Notes under the pieces: generated by a model
What the model saw: the letters and a program-made list of their open reading frames with translations, nothing else
What the model was told of the DNA's origin: nothing
Databases searched by the model: none
Shown here: in pieces, positions 7,476 through 18,540 of the stretch
How positions within the stretch are numbered: the first letter of the stretch is position 1
Layout: every line of letters begins with the position of its first letter
Position numbers and translations under genes: made by a program
Source: Porogramme epimiltina
Lineage: Eukaryota; Basidiomycota; Agaricomycetes; Polyporales; Polyporaceae
NCBI GenBank assembly: GCA_900155495.1
Contig: FTLJ01000084.1
Span: 1 to 32,441 of the forward strand
Length of the DNA stretch: 32,441 nucleotides
Reading direction: 5' to 3'

Positions 7476-10302
7476 ATGTTACACACTCATCTGTGGTCTA
7501 ATCTTGGACGCGACGAGCGCCGTTGTGGGAGAATGTGCACGTTCAGAGGTACTTCTGTGGGGTCGATTTAGCAAGGCTGCACAAGAAACCAAGAAATGCA
7601 CTAACGAACACCAAATACCAATCTCTCCGCGTCGCGATCTTAACGGCTCTAATGCGCTTGGAGAAGTTCAGTCATACTTGCACCTGGGGAGTCTTGCTGG
7701 CACACCGCGGGCAGTGATCGTAGCGATTTGGAAAGACGGCTTGATTGCTAGGGATAGAGAATGCAGTAGCACACATCACTCTATGTAGGGAGCCATCCAA
7801 ATGGAGGATTGGTTCTGGACGGCGGTCAGGACAGGAGGCCGGTGGGGATGGAGATGGGCAGACGCGAAGAGCCTGAGAGCCCCCGGAGAGGAGCGAAGTT
7901 GAGGGTGGCATGGCCCTCCCTGACTGGCTTTTAAGTTCTCAAGGTGGACGAGGGTATATAGTTGGAGTGCTTATTGGGTCAAGTGTTGACGTTGACGGCC
8001 ACCGACGGCGGTGAGGAAGAGAAGCGAGAACGGTGTGTGGACGGCCAGGTCAGGCTGGACGCCGCTGGAGTCAATCACGGTCTAAGCGCCCGTGCCTGTT
8101 TTGTCCTCGGACATCTTCCTCGTCTCTCAGGTCGCTGCGGCCGTGTGCCCACACAGCCTGTTGGCTGCGATCCCCACGGATGCATCCTTCACGGCACACC
8201 GGCAAGGATGCGTTCAACCCTCTCGCTCCTGCCCTTCAGCGCTCTACTCCCGCGCGCCGACCCTCTTCGTTACACAATCATCGCCCGTCGCACTTCTCGA
8301 CCCGTACGTCAATTGTATCCAGGCAAGTAGATGAAGGGTGACCGTCATGAAACCGCATCCTTCGGTGAGGTCTTCTGCAATCCTCGATACCTTGGCTCTG
8401 ACCACCGTCTGCAGGCGTTCAGACTCACTCCCCTCAATTGTACCCCTCATTCCCTCCCCAGTGCCGGCTCCTCCTATGTTATCGACATTCACACAAGTCT
8501 TGAGCCTCCATTGGACTGGCACATCCTCCGCACCCTTCCTGTGTCGACCTCCTTTTGGTACTGATCTCAACCTCCCCGCATTGTGACCAAGAATCGGAGG
8601 TGTTGGAAGAAGCAGGCATGGATGGAGGAGCAGATAGTCGTGTAGCGAGCAGTGTTGCTGAGGCACGGTGCGTCTTCTCCCGCTTCATTCATCTGCCTGT
8701 TCTCAACTCGCCTTCTCCTGTAGACCGCCGTACACCCACATGAGCGTGTGTCGAGTTCCCCGACACACATGAGCAAATAACTCCCCCGCGCTCGTACCAC
8801 GCCAATGCATTCCGTTCCCACTCATCCGCGGCGAATGCGCGACCCTTCGGTCCACTCACACGCTCTCGGGCCTCGACGCGCCTCTCCCTGCACCCTCAGC
8901 CGTCAACTTTTGCGCCGACATACCATCGTCTCTGCACGCCCGCGCTCCACAGCGCGCTCTACTACTCCGTCTCTGCAGCCCCGCGGCCTCTATCGCGGCT
9001 GCGCGCATCCTCGCTAAGCAACATCCCCTCCGCGCCCCCGATGCCCTCCTTGAACCCTCACCCTCCCCGCTAGCTCTCCCGCGCCCATTCCTACACGCGC
9101 AGGGTTCCTCAGCCGCGTCGTCGCGCCCGTCGCGGAGTAGCAATACGGAGAACCCAAGGAAGAATCGGAAGCCTCTATTACAACCGTGGGCACCCTCACT
9201 GGGCAACACCCCCTCCGCGCGTCCGCCGCCGCTCCCCACATACACGGTCTCCTCAACCTCACCGCTGGCTCTCCCGTGCCCATTTTCCCACGCACTGCGT
9301 CCCTCGAGTCCGCGTCGTCACGCCAATCGCGGAGCAGCCAGAAGCGTCCGAAGGAGAGCCGATAGCAGGGGGGAGAGCAGCCAGGGCGAGGATGCGGAAG
9401 AGATGGCTATTCACGCCCATCATAGGCGAAGTTAAGCAGATGGGCTCTGCGAGGATCCGTAGCGCATGCTGAACATGAGCGACGGCACCGCGAGACTAGT
9501 GACCACGCCGAAGCAATCGCAGTGGCGCTGGTGTACACGTGCGCGTCGGGCTGGACAGCAGACCCCTCCAACGTCGCGAGTGAAGAATGGTTGGGACAAG
9601 CAGAGAGTTGGAGCTGGAGCGGGCGCTTTGGTGGTGCGTCGCTCGCCTTGTCGACTCTATGGTGTATACTAACTGATTGTATCTCAGGCACACGGGCTAC
9701 CCCGGTCGCTCTGCGGGCGCTGCAGCGAGCACGACAACAACCGCGCTACGCTCGTCCTCACCAGTTCCGGGTCCGATGAGCCCCAGGCTCTCTCCCCAGT
9801 GCCACCCTTGCTACGTCAATTCGAACCAGGAACGACGACATACGGCGGACTTCCCCCGAGCTCATCATACACAGTGGCCATATTATCGACGTATCGTGCG
9901 TCTGTGGTGCGCCTCCGTGTGTGCTGGAGCTGTCGACTGAATGTCTTCGCGCCGCGCGCGTGGCTTCGAGGCTTGACCATGCGGGCGCGCCGGTGTGCCA
10001 CCGAGAAGCGGACAATATATACAACGATTGTGATGAGGGAGACGGTACCAGCTGTAACAGCATAGAATCTCATCATAGAATCCAAGCATGATTTCATGCT
10101 TCCGCCCTAAGTTGGGTAGGTACTGCGCAGTTATCGTGACGCCGATTCACGGTATCCGGCGGGGTGCACGCACTACATTTGGCGAGAGTGCCAAGGACCC
10201 TGAAGACGATGACGATGCTGGTCGGTGGATGACGTGGTGCGCTGCTGCGGGATGAGGACACATTAACATATGATCAGCGGAGCTCGAGCGACAAACAACA
10301 CC
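7476..10302. repeat. Intergenic flank, copy 1 (paralogous to 18541-21346 and partly to 24130-25300)
   Basis: Landmarks shared with copy 2 run in the same order: the AGCGCCGTTGTG block (7518, 18590), GAGGAGCAGATAGTC (8626, 19705), ACATACCATCGTCTC (8918, 19994), ACTAACTGATTGTAT (9668, 20636), GACAATATATACAAC (10011, 21050) and GATTCACGG (10144, 21177). The copies differ by many small insertions and deletions, and no reading frame is kept across them, so I do not call a gene. Short open segments on either strand are probably chance or remnants. Confidence 0.65.
8985..9362. repeat. Two tandem copies of a 180-190 bp GC-rich block
   Basis: The block at about 8985-9170 is repeated at about 9171-9362. 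Both run from a TCGCTAAGCAACA / ACTGGGCAACACC element through CCCCTCCGCGC, CTCCCCGCTAGCTCTCCCG / CTCACCGCTGGCTCTCCCG and GTCGTCGCGCCCGTCGCGGAG / GTCGTCACGCCAATCGCGGAG. A third copy is at about 650-850. The tandem pair is missing from the flank between HET2 and HET3, so it arose or was lost after the module was duplicated. Confidence 0.7.
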
Positions 10303-11319
10303 TTATGGGGGTGCCAGCGCAGTTAGGGGAGGCACAGCACCGTTATTCCGGGAAATCTGGGTGAAGAGTGCCTTCAATTGGGCAAGCTCGGCGAGTGCTT
10401 CGTTCAGCTTGTGTGTTTGTGCATCGTGCGCCTCCTTCATTTCGCGCTCGCGAGCGGCGTTGCTTTCTCTCAGCTCTTCAATAACTTCATGAAGATTGTT
10501 GGGGACATGGCCATTGCTGGTCGTACTGGGCGGTTTTCTGGGACTTACGCCGTTTGCATGCAATGGTGTGGATGGCTCAGTGTGAAGACCTTGGGTGAGG
10601 GTACGAACGGAACTTGTATTTCTTGGATGTTCCATTATCTTCATGCTGCCAATCCTATTGCTAGTCGCGGAGGGTTTGAGAACGGAGGTGAGCCGGTGCA
10701 GAAGCGAACGAGCAGAGGGGGGCGTGGAGGTCTCTAGTCTGCTATTGGGGTCGGGTCCTTTAGCAGCCCCGGGGAGGTGCTCGTGTGAAGAACGGATAGG
10801 CGAAGGGAGGTAAATGTTTGCACTCTTCTGAATCGCGTCGTACCTGCTCCCGACCAGTTCGAGGCCGAGCACGAGCGTCCACTCCGGTGAATGCGTGCAG
10901 GGCGTGAAAACGAGACGAACTGTGCGTTCTGCGTCCCCAAAATCGCGCGTGCGGTTGGTCCAGCCCTCGATATGGTCTGTTGCACAGTCATGCATGTATT
11001 CCTGATCGGGCTGGCCCCAAGTGTCATGATGTGCATATTCTGCCCATGCCCAGTGGCACGGACGCTCCTCAATAGTGACATTCGTGCACGTCCCGAGGAG
11101 GATGCGGACCCACTCCATCAATTCAGTAGACTGGAATGCAAACTGCACTGTGTATTCTGACGCCGGGTCATAGGATACCGTCCGGTTGACAGGAAAGAAC
11201 TTGAGGGCACCCAATGTCTGCATTAGCGTCCGAGGAATCCGGAACACCGTAGGCGCGACATCAGGAAGGAAGCCTTGGAGAAGATGGGCCCCGTCTGTCC
11301 GTCCGGTAGTGGGCGGGTG
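10303..11319 (-). pseudogene. HET2, C-terminal part (cut off by the MULE insertion)
   Basis: This is an open frame of 339 codons including the stop, with no start of its own. It begins with the codons for HPPTTGRTDGAHLLQGFLPDVA, which continue the N-terminal part at 16771-18171 once the element and one copy of the 9-bp duplication are removed. It holds the beta-rich middle domain (VFRIPRTLMQTLGALKFFP, VLGLELVGSRYDAIQKSANI), a Ser/Pro/Thr-rich linker and a C-terminal coiled coil (AHDAQTHKLNEALAELAQLK). The frame has no internal stop, so the insertion looks recent. Confidence 0.88.
11311..11319. repeat. Target-site duplication, left copy (GGGCGGGTG)
   Basis: This 9-mer directly precedes the element end at 11320 and recurs at 16771-16779. 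The uninterrupted HET1 and HET3 genes have it once at the matching place (around 1954 and 22368). Nine bases is the usual duplication length for Mutator-like elements. Confidence 0.93.
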
Positions 11320-11703
11320 ACTTGACGTTAATGTCCCACCCAGTTAGCCCGGCAATTCAAACTCCGCTGTGGCTGGGTCCCAGGGCGTCTGGCCACTCCT
11401 TCCGGCGCTTATGCACTTAGTGCACGTGTGCTGCTGGTCGTCGAGCCTCACATGGCCATTTGTGTCGCCCGCTTAACGAACTAAGCTCTGAATTAGGTCC
11501 AAATAAAAACATAGACGTAGCTCTTATATAATCAGCACATTTTGGTGTTCTGCACGGCACATACCATGTGTATGTAGCAAGTTGTATGTGTGAGCCCGCC
11601 CCGCCTGCCCAATATGGCCAGTCTGTCGGGATTAGGCGCCTATGGACCGCCCCTCGTCGTCGTTAGTGGGGAGCTCGACATAGGTCTTCAATAGTCTCCA
11701 AAC
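11320..11703. repeat. Left terminal inverted repeat of the MULE
   Basis: It pairs with the complement of 16366-16770. The first 85 or so bases are nearly identical between ends. Further in, long blocks remain alike, such as GGCCATTTGTGTCG, CGCTTAACGAACTAAGCTCT, GTTCTGCACGGCACATACC and GTCGGGATTAGGCGCC, with small gaps between. Confidence 0.9.
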
Positions 11704-11787
11704 CAATTTCTAGTGGTAAGTATATGTTTAAACAGATGTAGTATGTAGTAGTTACTCTCTCATTATGGTCCAAAATTAGCGAAGAAT

Positions 11788-12352
11788 TCAATTACTCCCT
11801 CCTCTCTCCGTCTTCTGGGGGCTTATTTGGCGATGACGCGAGAAGCGTCTGCAAGGTCCTACCATATAAAAGTCAGCGCGCAATGTATACCCTCTGTCAC
11901 ACGCGCAAACTTGCCTCCACTTCCAGAGGATGACTGTCTCTTCAGAGGGCAACTCGAGTACATCTGGAGCGTCCATCTTGACGACAGTTTGGTAGCTACA
12001 GGCTTTACGAGATATGCCACAAGGGTGCCACAGCCCGTTTCCTGGGCCATTGCGACTCGCAGCCATGCGCGCTGGTACGTCCGGCTCTCAATGCTGAGGA
12101 CGTCAGAGGTCAGGATCGCCTCGACGAACGAGTGAATGCATGGGCGTTCGTGAATGGCCACGTCTGCCGCATTCTCGCCGTCCCAATTTCGCCGGTGGGA
12201 AACTTCGATGGCTCGCAGCATCAGGTCCATGCACTGTTGGAGCCCTTGGATGCCAAGTCGGAGTGCCACGAGTTTCGGGATGAGCCACTTCCACAGGATC
12301 CCAAATGCGCGGATGCAGCTGTGCACTGCGGGCGGAAGGAGGTGGTAGAGGT
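11788..12352 (-). CDS. Unidentified coding-like region in the MULE
   Basis: I do not recognise this protein. Downstream of the transposase and on the same strand, a frame opens after a possible acceptor (CAG at about 12353) and reads YNLYHLLPPAVHSCIRAFG, then LWKWLIPKLVALRLGIQGLQ and VEAILTSDVLSIESRTYQRAW, with strong G/C preference at third codon positions down to about 12010. From there a second frame (MDAPDVLELPSEETVILWKW) looks better, so an intron or a frameshift lies between them. The start codon and exact ends are not settled. It may be an accessory MULE gene, a captured host gene fragment or a decayed gene. There is no evidence for a function. Confidence 0.35.
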
Positions 12353-12598
12353 TGTACTGCGTGTACTACAGCACTTATCCGTTGGCACACACCTTGATAA
12401 AGCAGGAGTAAATATGAGAATGGGAATTCTTAGCACACACAGAATATATTCTCTCACAGTATATGCACACATGAGCAGACAATGTGTATCACAGTAGTAC
12501 AACAACATAGTAGTCGATTGGAAGTGTTTACATCATGGCAGCAAGTCGACGCTCTCCTACGTTATAGTACCAGCAACTTCCATGACCTAATGCCGTAG

Positions 12599-15500
12599 TT
12601 ACAATGGCCTATGGTAGGTGGGGTTAGAGACGTCGAGGGACTTAGACCAAAAGGACTTACCTGTCCCGATAACCTATGGTGTAACGGGCTGCTGGTTTCC
12701 CACTGGCTGTGCGGTTTGTAGTGGGCATAGTGCGACGGTGGCGGAATTCCTCTATCTCATCAACCCACTGGACCGTTTGCCTTGTCGCGCTTTCCGCATT
12801 TCTCAGAAATCGAGGCTCCGCGACGCCAATCTGTTCCTCCAGGATGTCTGCAGCAAGGCGAAGCTTTCGAACGGTCTCTATCATCTTCGCTTCGTCGGAA
12901 TCGCCAACCTTTGAATGGAATGTGAGATGGAAACGTCATGGGGAGTCTAAACTACATTACCTCAAATCCTCCTCCGCCACCTGCCCGTGTCCTAAGCAGC
13001 CCATCTCGTCCTGTAGGGGGTGGTTGGTCCGGAGAAGAATCAATCTATAATTTGTGAGTGAAAGTGCACAAACCAAAGACGTTCAAGTAGAACATACTGG
13101 GGGTGGTGAAGACGGAATCTCAATCGCATTATCCAAGGTAGTGCCCATACCCACAAGTGCCCGGCGAGTAGGCGTCTTCCTCAGCTGCTCCTCAATCTCC
13201 TCGATCTCGATCTCCTCGATCTCGTTGATCGCCTCAGTGCCTTGATTGATCTGTGTAGACTTGGACATACGGGAGAGCCAGGCGTGGTTGGTGATTTCCT
13301 CCGGAGGAGGGGGAGTGATTCCGTTGATGGGGACAGTGTAGAAGGGGGGGATATGATATCGGATGACTTTCACCCACCAGTGCGCTGACGGAAGCTCTCC
13401 AGCCGCTTGCACGAGATGTTTGCAGAGCAAGTAAGCGTGGTACTTTTGAGCACCACAGTCGCACGTCCAGTGAGCTGTGTCTGTTGTATACGAGCCGTTA
13501 ATCTGTGCCTGATGAAGGCGGATCCAGGACTTCTTGAAAGCTCGCTGCATATGTGAGAGGGACTTGGCCCTCCCTGAACGTGGGTCTGTAAGGATGCGGT
13601 TGAGCGTGAGTCGGTAGGGGGGAAGGGTTTTTGTGACTATAGCAAAGACAGTAAGGTCAACAGGAGGGCGATTATAGAGGTGAAGGACGAGTCTCTTAAG
13701 GTTACGCCAAAGAGCTTCGACGACCATGGTTGTGCGCTTGCAGGGAATGCTTTCTGGGTAAGCAGATCGCGCCCAGAGCTTCCAGCGGTCTCTTCGGTAC
13801 CATGAGTTCCAGAGGTAGGCCCATACATCACAGAGGTTGTTGCGCTTGCAGTGATGGTACATCTCGTCCACAGCATCTCGCCAGATCTCCTCTGCGTTCC
13901 TACGCTGGCCGTGTCGCTCCGGGAGAAGAGTGTGCTGAGATGCATGTTTAGCATAGAGGCGTAGGATGGGGAGGCGATGGGCAAGGGGACAGAAAATATA
14001 CGATGAGTCCTTTGGCCGCCTCTGGCTTCGTTCGTCTTCTTCACAAGGTGCTTCTTCGTCTATGTTGCCCGAGTCCTCAGCAAAATCCTCAACTTGTCCT
14101 CTCAGGTCTTCGTCTTCGTCATCCCATTCAACACCCTCATCAAGTGCCTCCCACTCGTCTTCTTGAACAATATGGCCTGGGTAGGACAACGAGTAATCAG
14201 TAAGCTCATATTTTCACTAAGAATATAGAACATACTGCGGTGGTGCTCCTGGTCCTCCAGATTGAAGTTTTCCTCATCCAGGTTCTCCAATGCGCTTCTG
14301 ACAGCTGTAGGCTGAAGTACAATCTTGGGAATGGACTCAGTGAGCACTGGCGGTCGGCCATTCACAAGTAATCGAATGCGCGGTATTGGTTTATCTGGTG
14401 GTAGCGGAACCTGGTAGAGTATTAGACATTTATCAGAAGCGTTAGAAATAATATAGAAATCCACACCGTCTCTGTTTCAGGGCGCTGTAGTATAGGTATG
14501 AACGTCGGATCGATGAACCGGAACTCGCGACAAGCTTCGTCTGGATTATAAGGTGCAGGTGGGTCCTTGGTCTTTGAGAGGCGCTGCTTCACTGCGCGAA
14601 GTCCATGCCAAAAACACAGCTGGTGCTTCGACCTAGGCCACACACTCTGCAGTGCGTTAATTTCTGACCAGTCCTTATCAGAGAGCGTGAACTCTGGCTC
14701 AACTCCGCGCTTTTTGAGCTGGCGGAGGAAGCTCTCTAGGACAGCCTGCTTCGCACCAGAATGAGCATCCGGACTGGTTGAGATAAGCAGGAATGCAAGA
14801 GGGATGCCTGAACCATGAGCGTCGGCCACAGCAGCAAAGAGCTCAAAGTTTCCATTGTTTGTGTTCCCTAAAAACCAGTGAGTTATTTCTGTGACCCTGG
14901 AGCACAAAATGTCGCTCACAGGTAGAGTCTATAGCAAGCTCCTGAGTGTTGCGAGCCCATTCTCGCATAAAGTCTGTGACTTCAAATGCAAGCACTTGTG
15001 TTCCAGGCTGGGGATCGACATCGAGCAGAGCAATATGATGTTCATGTTCATTTCTGCGAATGAACTCACGAGCAGACTCGACAGGATCTGGTGCAAGCTT
15101 CCAAGATTGTCGGCTTACTACCTGCCAGTAATAGTAGACTGCCTTTGATTCGAACGGAAGGCCGGCTTCCTTGACGTCACGGCCTTGAGTCTCTTCGCGC
15201 ACGATGTGCGCCCATATCTTTCCATATTTATCTGTCAGTATTGTAATAAAATAAAACAGCTTCAATGCCATACCTGGCCCGGAGTTTGGGTCCGAGCATG
15301 CTCCTCAATATACTCCTTCCACTTATCCGGAAGGTCGATCTTTGTGTATGCGGGATGGTGACAGTCGTGCTTGATCCGGACTGTTACATTGTCAGAGTCC
15401 TCCTGTACAGACACGAAGAGCCATCCAGCGCAGGGGAAACGCTCCATCCGACGTGTATCTCGAGCCTTTTTGCCAGGATTTGAGGTCTTCTCTTTCTGCT

Positions 15501-16071
15501 CCCGCGTCGTTGATTGGGCACAGCTATACGCGAACTCGACATCGTTTGTGCGTATGCGTTGCTTCCTCCTCTCGTATCTGCACATCACAGTAGATCCCAA
15601 ATATATTTATGGAGCAGAAAGCACAGGAAACAGAAGAACATACATCCAACGCCAGCCAAGAGCGTCTCCGAGACACTGAGCCACTTGATCAGCACGCAAC
15701 CGGACCACATCTCCAGCCAATCCATCGTCCATCGGAGCGAGAACAGAGGCCTTAATGTCCATAGGAGACTCCTTCTTTGACTCCATAAGGGCTGCAAACT
15801 CCTCAAGGGGAAGGGTACTCCCCTCGAGAAGCACGGCGCTCCCAGCATCTTCTCGATCAGATTCATCGTCCTCGCCATCTGCTTCCGCCTGCAGCTTGCG
15901 CTTCTGAGCAGCCCTCCTCTTCCTATTCTTTCCTGCCTCCATGCAGTGAAGGCACCTCGCTGCCCACTCACCCTTCTTCCCACCTGCTGAATCCTTCGTT
16001 CGCCGCCCGAACTCTGTCTCCAGCTCCTTCGCTTTATGGCATTCTGTACAGATTTGGATCTTCCCTGACAT
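12599..16071 (-). CDS. MULE transposase, 9 exons, 1008 aa
   Basis: It catalyses cut-and-paste movement of element B. Exons in coding order: 16071-15644, 15577-15274, 15217-14920, 14867-14467, 14410-14236, 14176-13098, 13044-12961, 12908-12661, 12608-12599. All introns are GT...AG and 52-66 bp, and the joined length is 3027 nt, an exact multiple of three with no internal stop. The N-terminus has a CxxC...CxxC zinc motif (C8, C11, C40, C43). The MULE RNase-H-like core follows: IDSTW (D341) joined across an intron to NTNNGNFELFAAVADAHGSG, TLSDKDW (D407/D409), HQLCFWHGLRAVK, and the VVEALWRNLKR segment with the likely catalytic Glu at about 689. A SWIM zinc finger (C774-x-C776, C787-x-H789: WTCDCGAQKYHAYLLCKHL) follows. 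The acidic stretch before residue 600 is typical linker. The start at MSGKIQIC is chosen because the zinc motif follows directly; an in-frame ATG upstream (16224) would add an unlikely hydrophobic leader. The last two exons are the least certain. Confidence 0.9.
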
Positions 16072-16365
16072 CTCCGCGGACACCGGGGCGCTTTGCTCGG
16101 CCAAAGCAGAGCGCCTCCGGAATGACGTATGTGAAGAAGACCGGATGTAGGTTGCCGAGAGCGAGAGAAGCAGCACAGTTACGTACGTGAGAGAAGAAGC
16201 AGCGGGCACAGGTCTGGCGCTCATTTCCATAGGAGGTGCGCGCGACTTCCCGAGGGGCAGACAAGGTAAGGAAGGAATTGGATTATTTGCTAGCAATAGG
16301 ACATATCTATGTCCTAAGAAGTATAGTAGACGTACATACACACCAATGCGTACCATTATAAACTC

Positions 16366-16770
16366 GTTTGGAGAATATTGAAGCCCTATATCGAGCTCCT
16401 CATTGACAATTACAAGGGGCGGTCGGTGGGCGCCTAATCCCGACGCTCCACCCATATCGGGAAGGTGGGGCGGGCAGATGGATGTCAAACATACAGCCTG
16501 CTGTGCGCACACGGTATGTGCCGTGCAGAACACGAAAATTTGTTTATTACATGTGTAGTACAGGTTTTCATCCACTGAGCTCTAATTGAGAGCTTAGTTC
16601 GTTAAGCGGACGACACAAATGGCCATTCACGGGCCCTAGGACTCGCCCGACGAGCTTGTGCACATGCGACAAGTCCGTAAGCGCCGGAAGGAGAGGCCAG
16701 ACGCCCTGGGACCTCAGCCACAGCGGAGTTTGAATTGCCGGGCTAATCGGGTGGGACATTAACGTCAAGT
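16366..16770. repeat. Right terminal inverted repeat of the MULE
   Basis: This is the reverse complement of 11320-11703, ending in TTAACGTCAAGT at 16770. Homology to the left end fades at GTTTGGAGAATATTG (16366-16380). It probably also contains the transposase promoter, since the transposase is read leftward from just inside it (inference). Confidence 0.9.
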
Positions 16771-16779
16771 GGGCGGGTG
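16771..16779. repeat. Target-site duplication, right copy (GGGCGGGTG)
   Basis: Matches 11311-11319 exactly and directly follows the element end. In HET2 reading it encodes the HPP of AAHPPT. Confidence 0.93.
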
Positions 16780-18171
16780 GGCAGCGATGTAGATCTTGCG
16801 CCAAGTGGCGGCGATGGGCTTTCCGCGGAAGCGCAGGTTGTAGTCGTCGCTGCCAAGGCATGCCAACCTCTTGGACCAGTGCCCGGATTGGGCTGGAGGA
16901 CGAAAGGTCCACGAGACATAGTAGAGCTGACGGGACGGGCCTTGAGTCTGGTCATTCGGAGTTGGATGGAGGAAAAGTCCGAGGCGATCATCATTCTTCC
17001 GACAAGGGAGGATGGCGATGGTGACGCCGTCGACCTCGGAGACTGGCAAGTGGCACTTCATTCCATGCGGGGTGACCTCAAACGAGGGGAACTCGTCGTG
17101 AGCTTGACCAGGTAGTCTGTCCTTAGACTGGTGACGTATTGATTCAGATACGAGGTATAGTTACGGGTTGCATATAGAGTACACTACACATACATTGTGA
17201 TCTGGCGGTAAATTTGGTGGGGTCGATAGACCGTTCAGAGAGGGCATCCACAGGGAGGATTGTGTGTTCGACGATCCGATAAACACACTCGGCGAGGGTG
17301 CAAATAGAAAAATTTCCGGGATATCCGGATTGTGGCAGCGACGATTCTTAGATAGAGAGCCCGGTTCCCACCCATCGTCACCAGGGTAGTGGTAGGGACC
17401 CCAAGTGAAAAGTGTGGCGTCCGTGCTCTGTCTTGCCAGCTCCGCCTGCAGCCGCTGAAAAGCATGACGCCCCTCCCCGTACATCGTCGACATGTTGATG
17501 TCGAACAGTCCAAGGAGGCAGTACGCCTCGTCCTCCACCCGCGTCGTCTTGCGTTTTGCCGCCCAGGACATGCGCGTCGCAATCGACGCGTGGACTCGGA
17601 AGTTCCACTCGCGCGTGAGGTATTCCTCTTCAATTCCTGTGCACGCTGAAAGGGGATAGCGGAGGTCGTACTTTGTCCCGAACTTCACCCACTCCTTCGA
17701 AAAGAAAATGACGAACGCGGGGGCGAGAAGCTCTTGCAGCGTCCATCCCCGCGAGTGCCATCGCGCCGTCCGGAACTTTGACCCTTTGGCGCGTGGATCC
17801 TCGTCGTGGGGGACGTCCTCAAGATAGACGTAGCAGACCTCTGCGAGGGCGTACCAGTTAAACATCGAGTTGATCGCCTCCGACAGCTCCGTGCTGCTCG
17901 TCTTGTCGATGCAGCACGAGTCGATCCAGATCCAGTCATAGCCGTCCCTCTCCGCGATCTCACAGCATCGGCGTATCTTCTCCCCAACGCGGTCGCGCGG
18001 GTTTGCTCTAGCGGCTTTGCATTGCTCAGTTATCTTTTGGACGTCCTGGAAGGTCTGCTCGCCTGCGGGATCCTGGGTCCAAGTGTGAGACAAGATCGCG
18101 TACCCTCCAGTGACGGCAGCGCAGTCCGAAAAGTAGTGGAGCTCAGCGCGAGCGGCGTTAAGAACCCACAT
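16771..18171 (-). pseudogene. HET2, N-terminal part (HET domain), cut by the MULE
   Basis: The start is the ATG at 18171 (MWVLNAARAELHYF). Exon 1 (18171-17194, 326 codons) has a full HET domain: YAILSHTW, WIDSCCIDK, RGWTLQELLAP, RMSWAAKRKTTRVEDEAYCL and MYGEGRHAFQRLQ. The donor is GTATGT at 17193. The second exon should begin at 17103, but the acceptor there reads TCAA where HET3 has TCAG; the next AG, one base on, would shift the frame unless a GTGTAG donor four bases downstream (17189) is used. Exon 2 then runs open (MKCHLPVSEVDGVTIAILPC) to the insertion at 16771, where the element end adds Thr and a TGA stop. Any product would lack the C-terminal third and coiled coil. A 5'-UTR intron (18242-18182, GTAAGT, CTAAC, CAG) is visible. 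Confidence 0.88.
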
Positions 18172-18540
18172 CGGGTCGACTCTGAAGTTGGGAGTAGTTA
18201 GCCAGCGTGACACGTGTTGACAGGAAAGCTATGTCAACTTACTAGAATGGTGCAGAACGTCGTCGTGTATCCTGTTGAGGCCACTGTGGTGGAAAGGTGT
18301 GGTTGTAGGGAAGGCGGCAGATGTTGAGATGAAGTCGGTAAGGGGGGAGGTTCTCTGGTATGGAAAACGAGCAAAGTGCCGTCGCTCTGACACCTGGGCG
18401 GACGACTCAAGCGCGTAGCGTGCGAACGGACACAGGGCTGTGGACGACATGAGACACAGAAGCGTCACGTCGGCCGCCATACGGTCTGATATTCCTTCAA
18501 CTTTAGAAAAGCGCGGTTTCCCGTGTCCGAAGGGGGCGAA
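18172..18540 (-). promoter_or_regulatory. 5' flank of HET2 with 5'-UTR intron
   Basis: Conserved with the same regions of HET1 and HET3. On the minus strand GTAAGT at 18242 opens a 61-bp intron with a CTAAC branch site and ends at CAG (18182), 10 bases before the ATG. Upstream, the block ATACACGACGACGTTCTGCACCATT is shared with both other copies. The promoter function is inferred from position. Confidence 0.5.

Larger units (their letters stand above)
11320..16770. mobile_element. Element B: complete Mutator-like element (MULE), 5451 bp, inserted in HET2
   Basis: Both ends are seen at base level: ACTTGACGTTAATGTCCCAC at 11320 and its reverse complement ending at 16770, with 9-bp direct duplications outside. 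The terminal inverted repeats are long (about 385 bp left, 405 bp right). The interior holds one long transposase gene on the minus strand (12599-16071) and a second, unidentified coding-like region (11788-12352). All parts needed for autonomous movement appear present. Placement inside a coding sequence, with intact paralogues next to it, makes the insertion unambiguous. Confidence 0.93.

Noticed and set aside
9816..10097. Minus-strand frame with one hydrophobic segment just downstream of HET2
   Set aside because: The corresponding frame is broken in the HET2-HET3 spacer and only a few residues (VVYIV) agree, so a gene is not supported.
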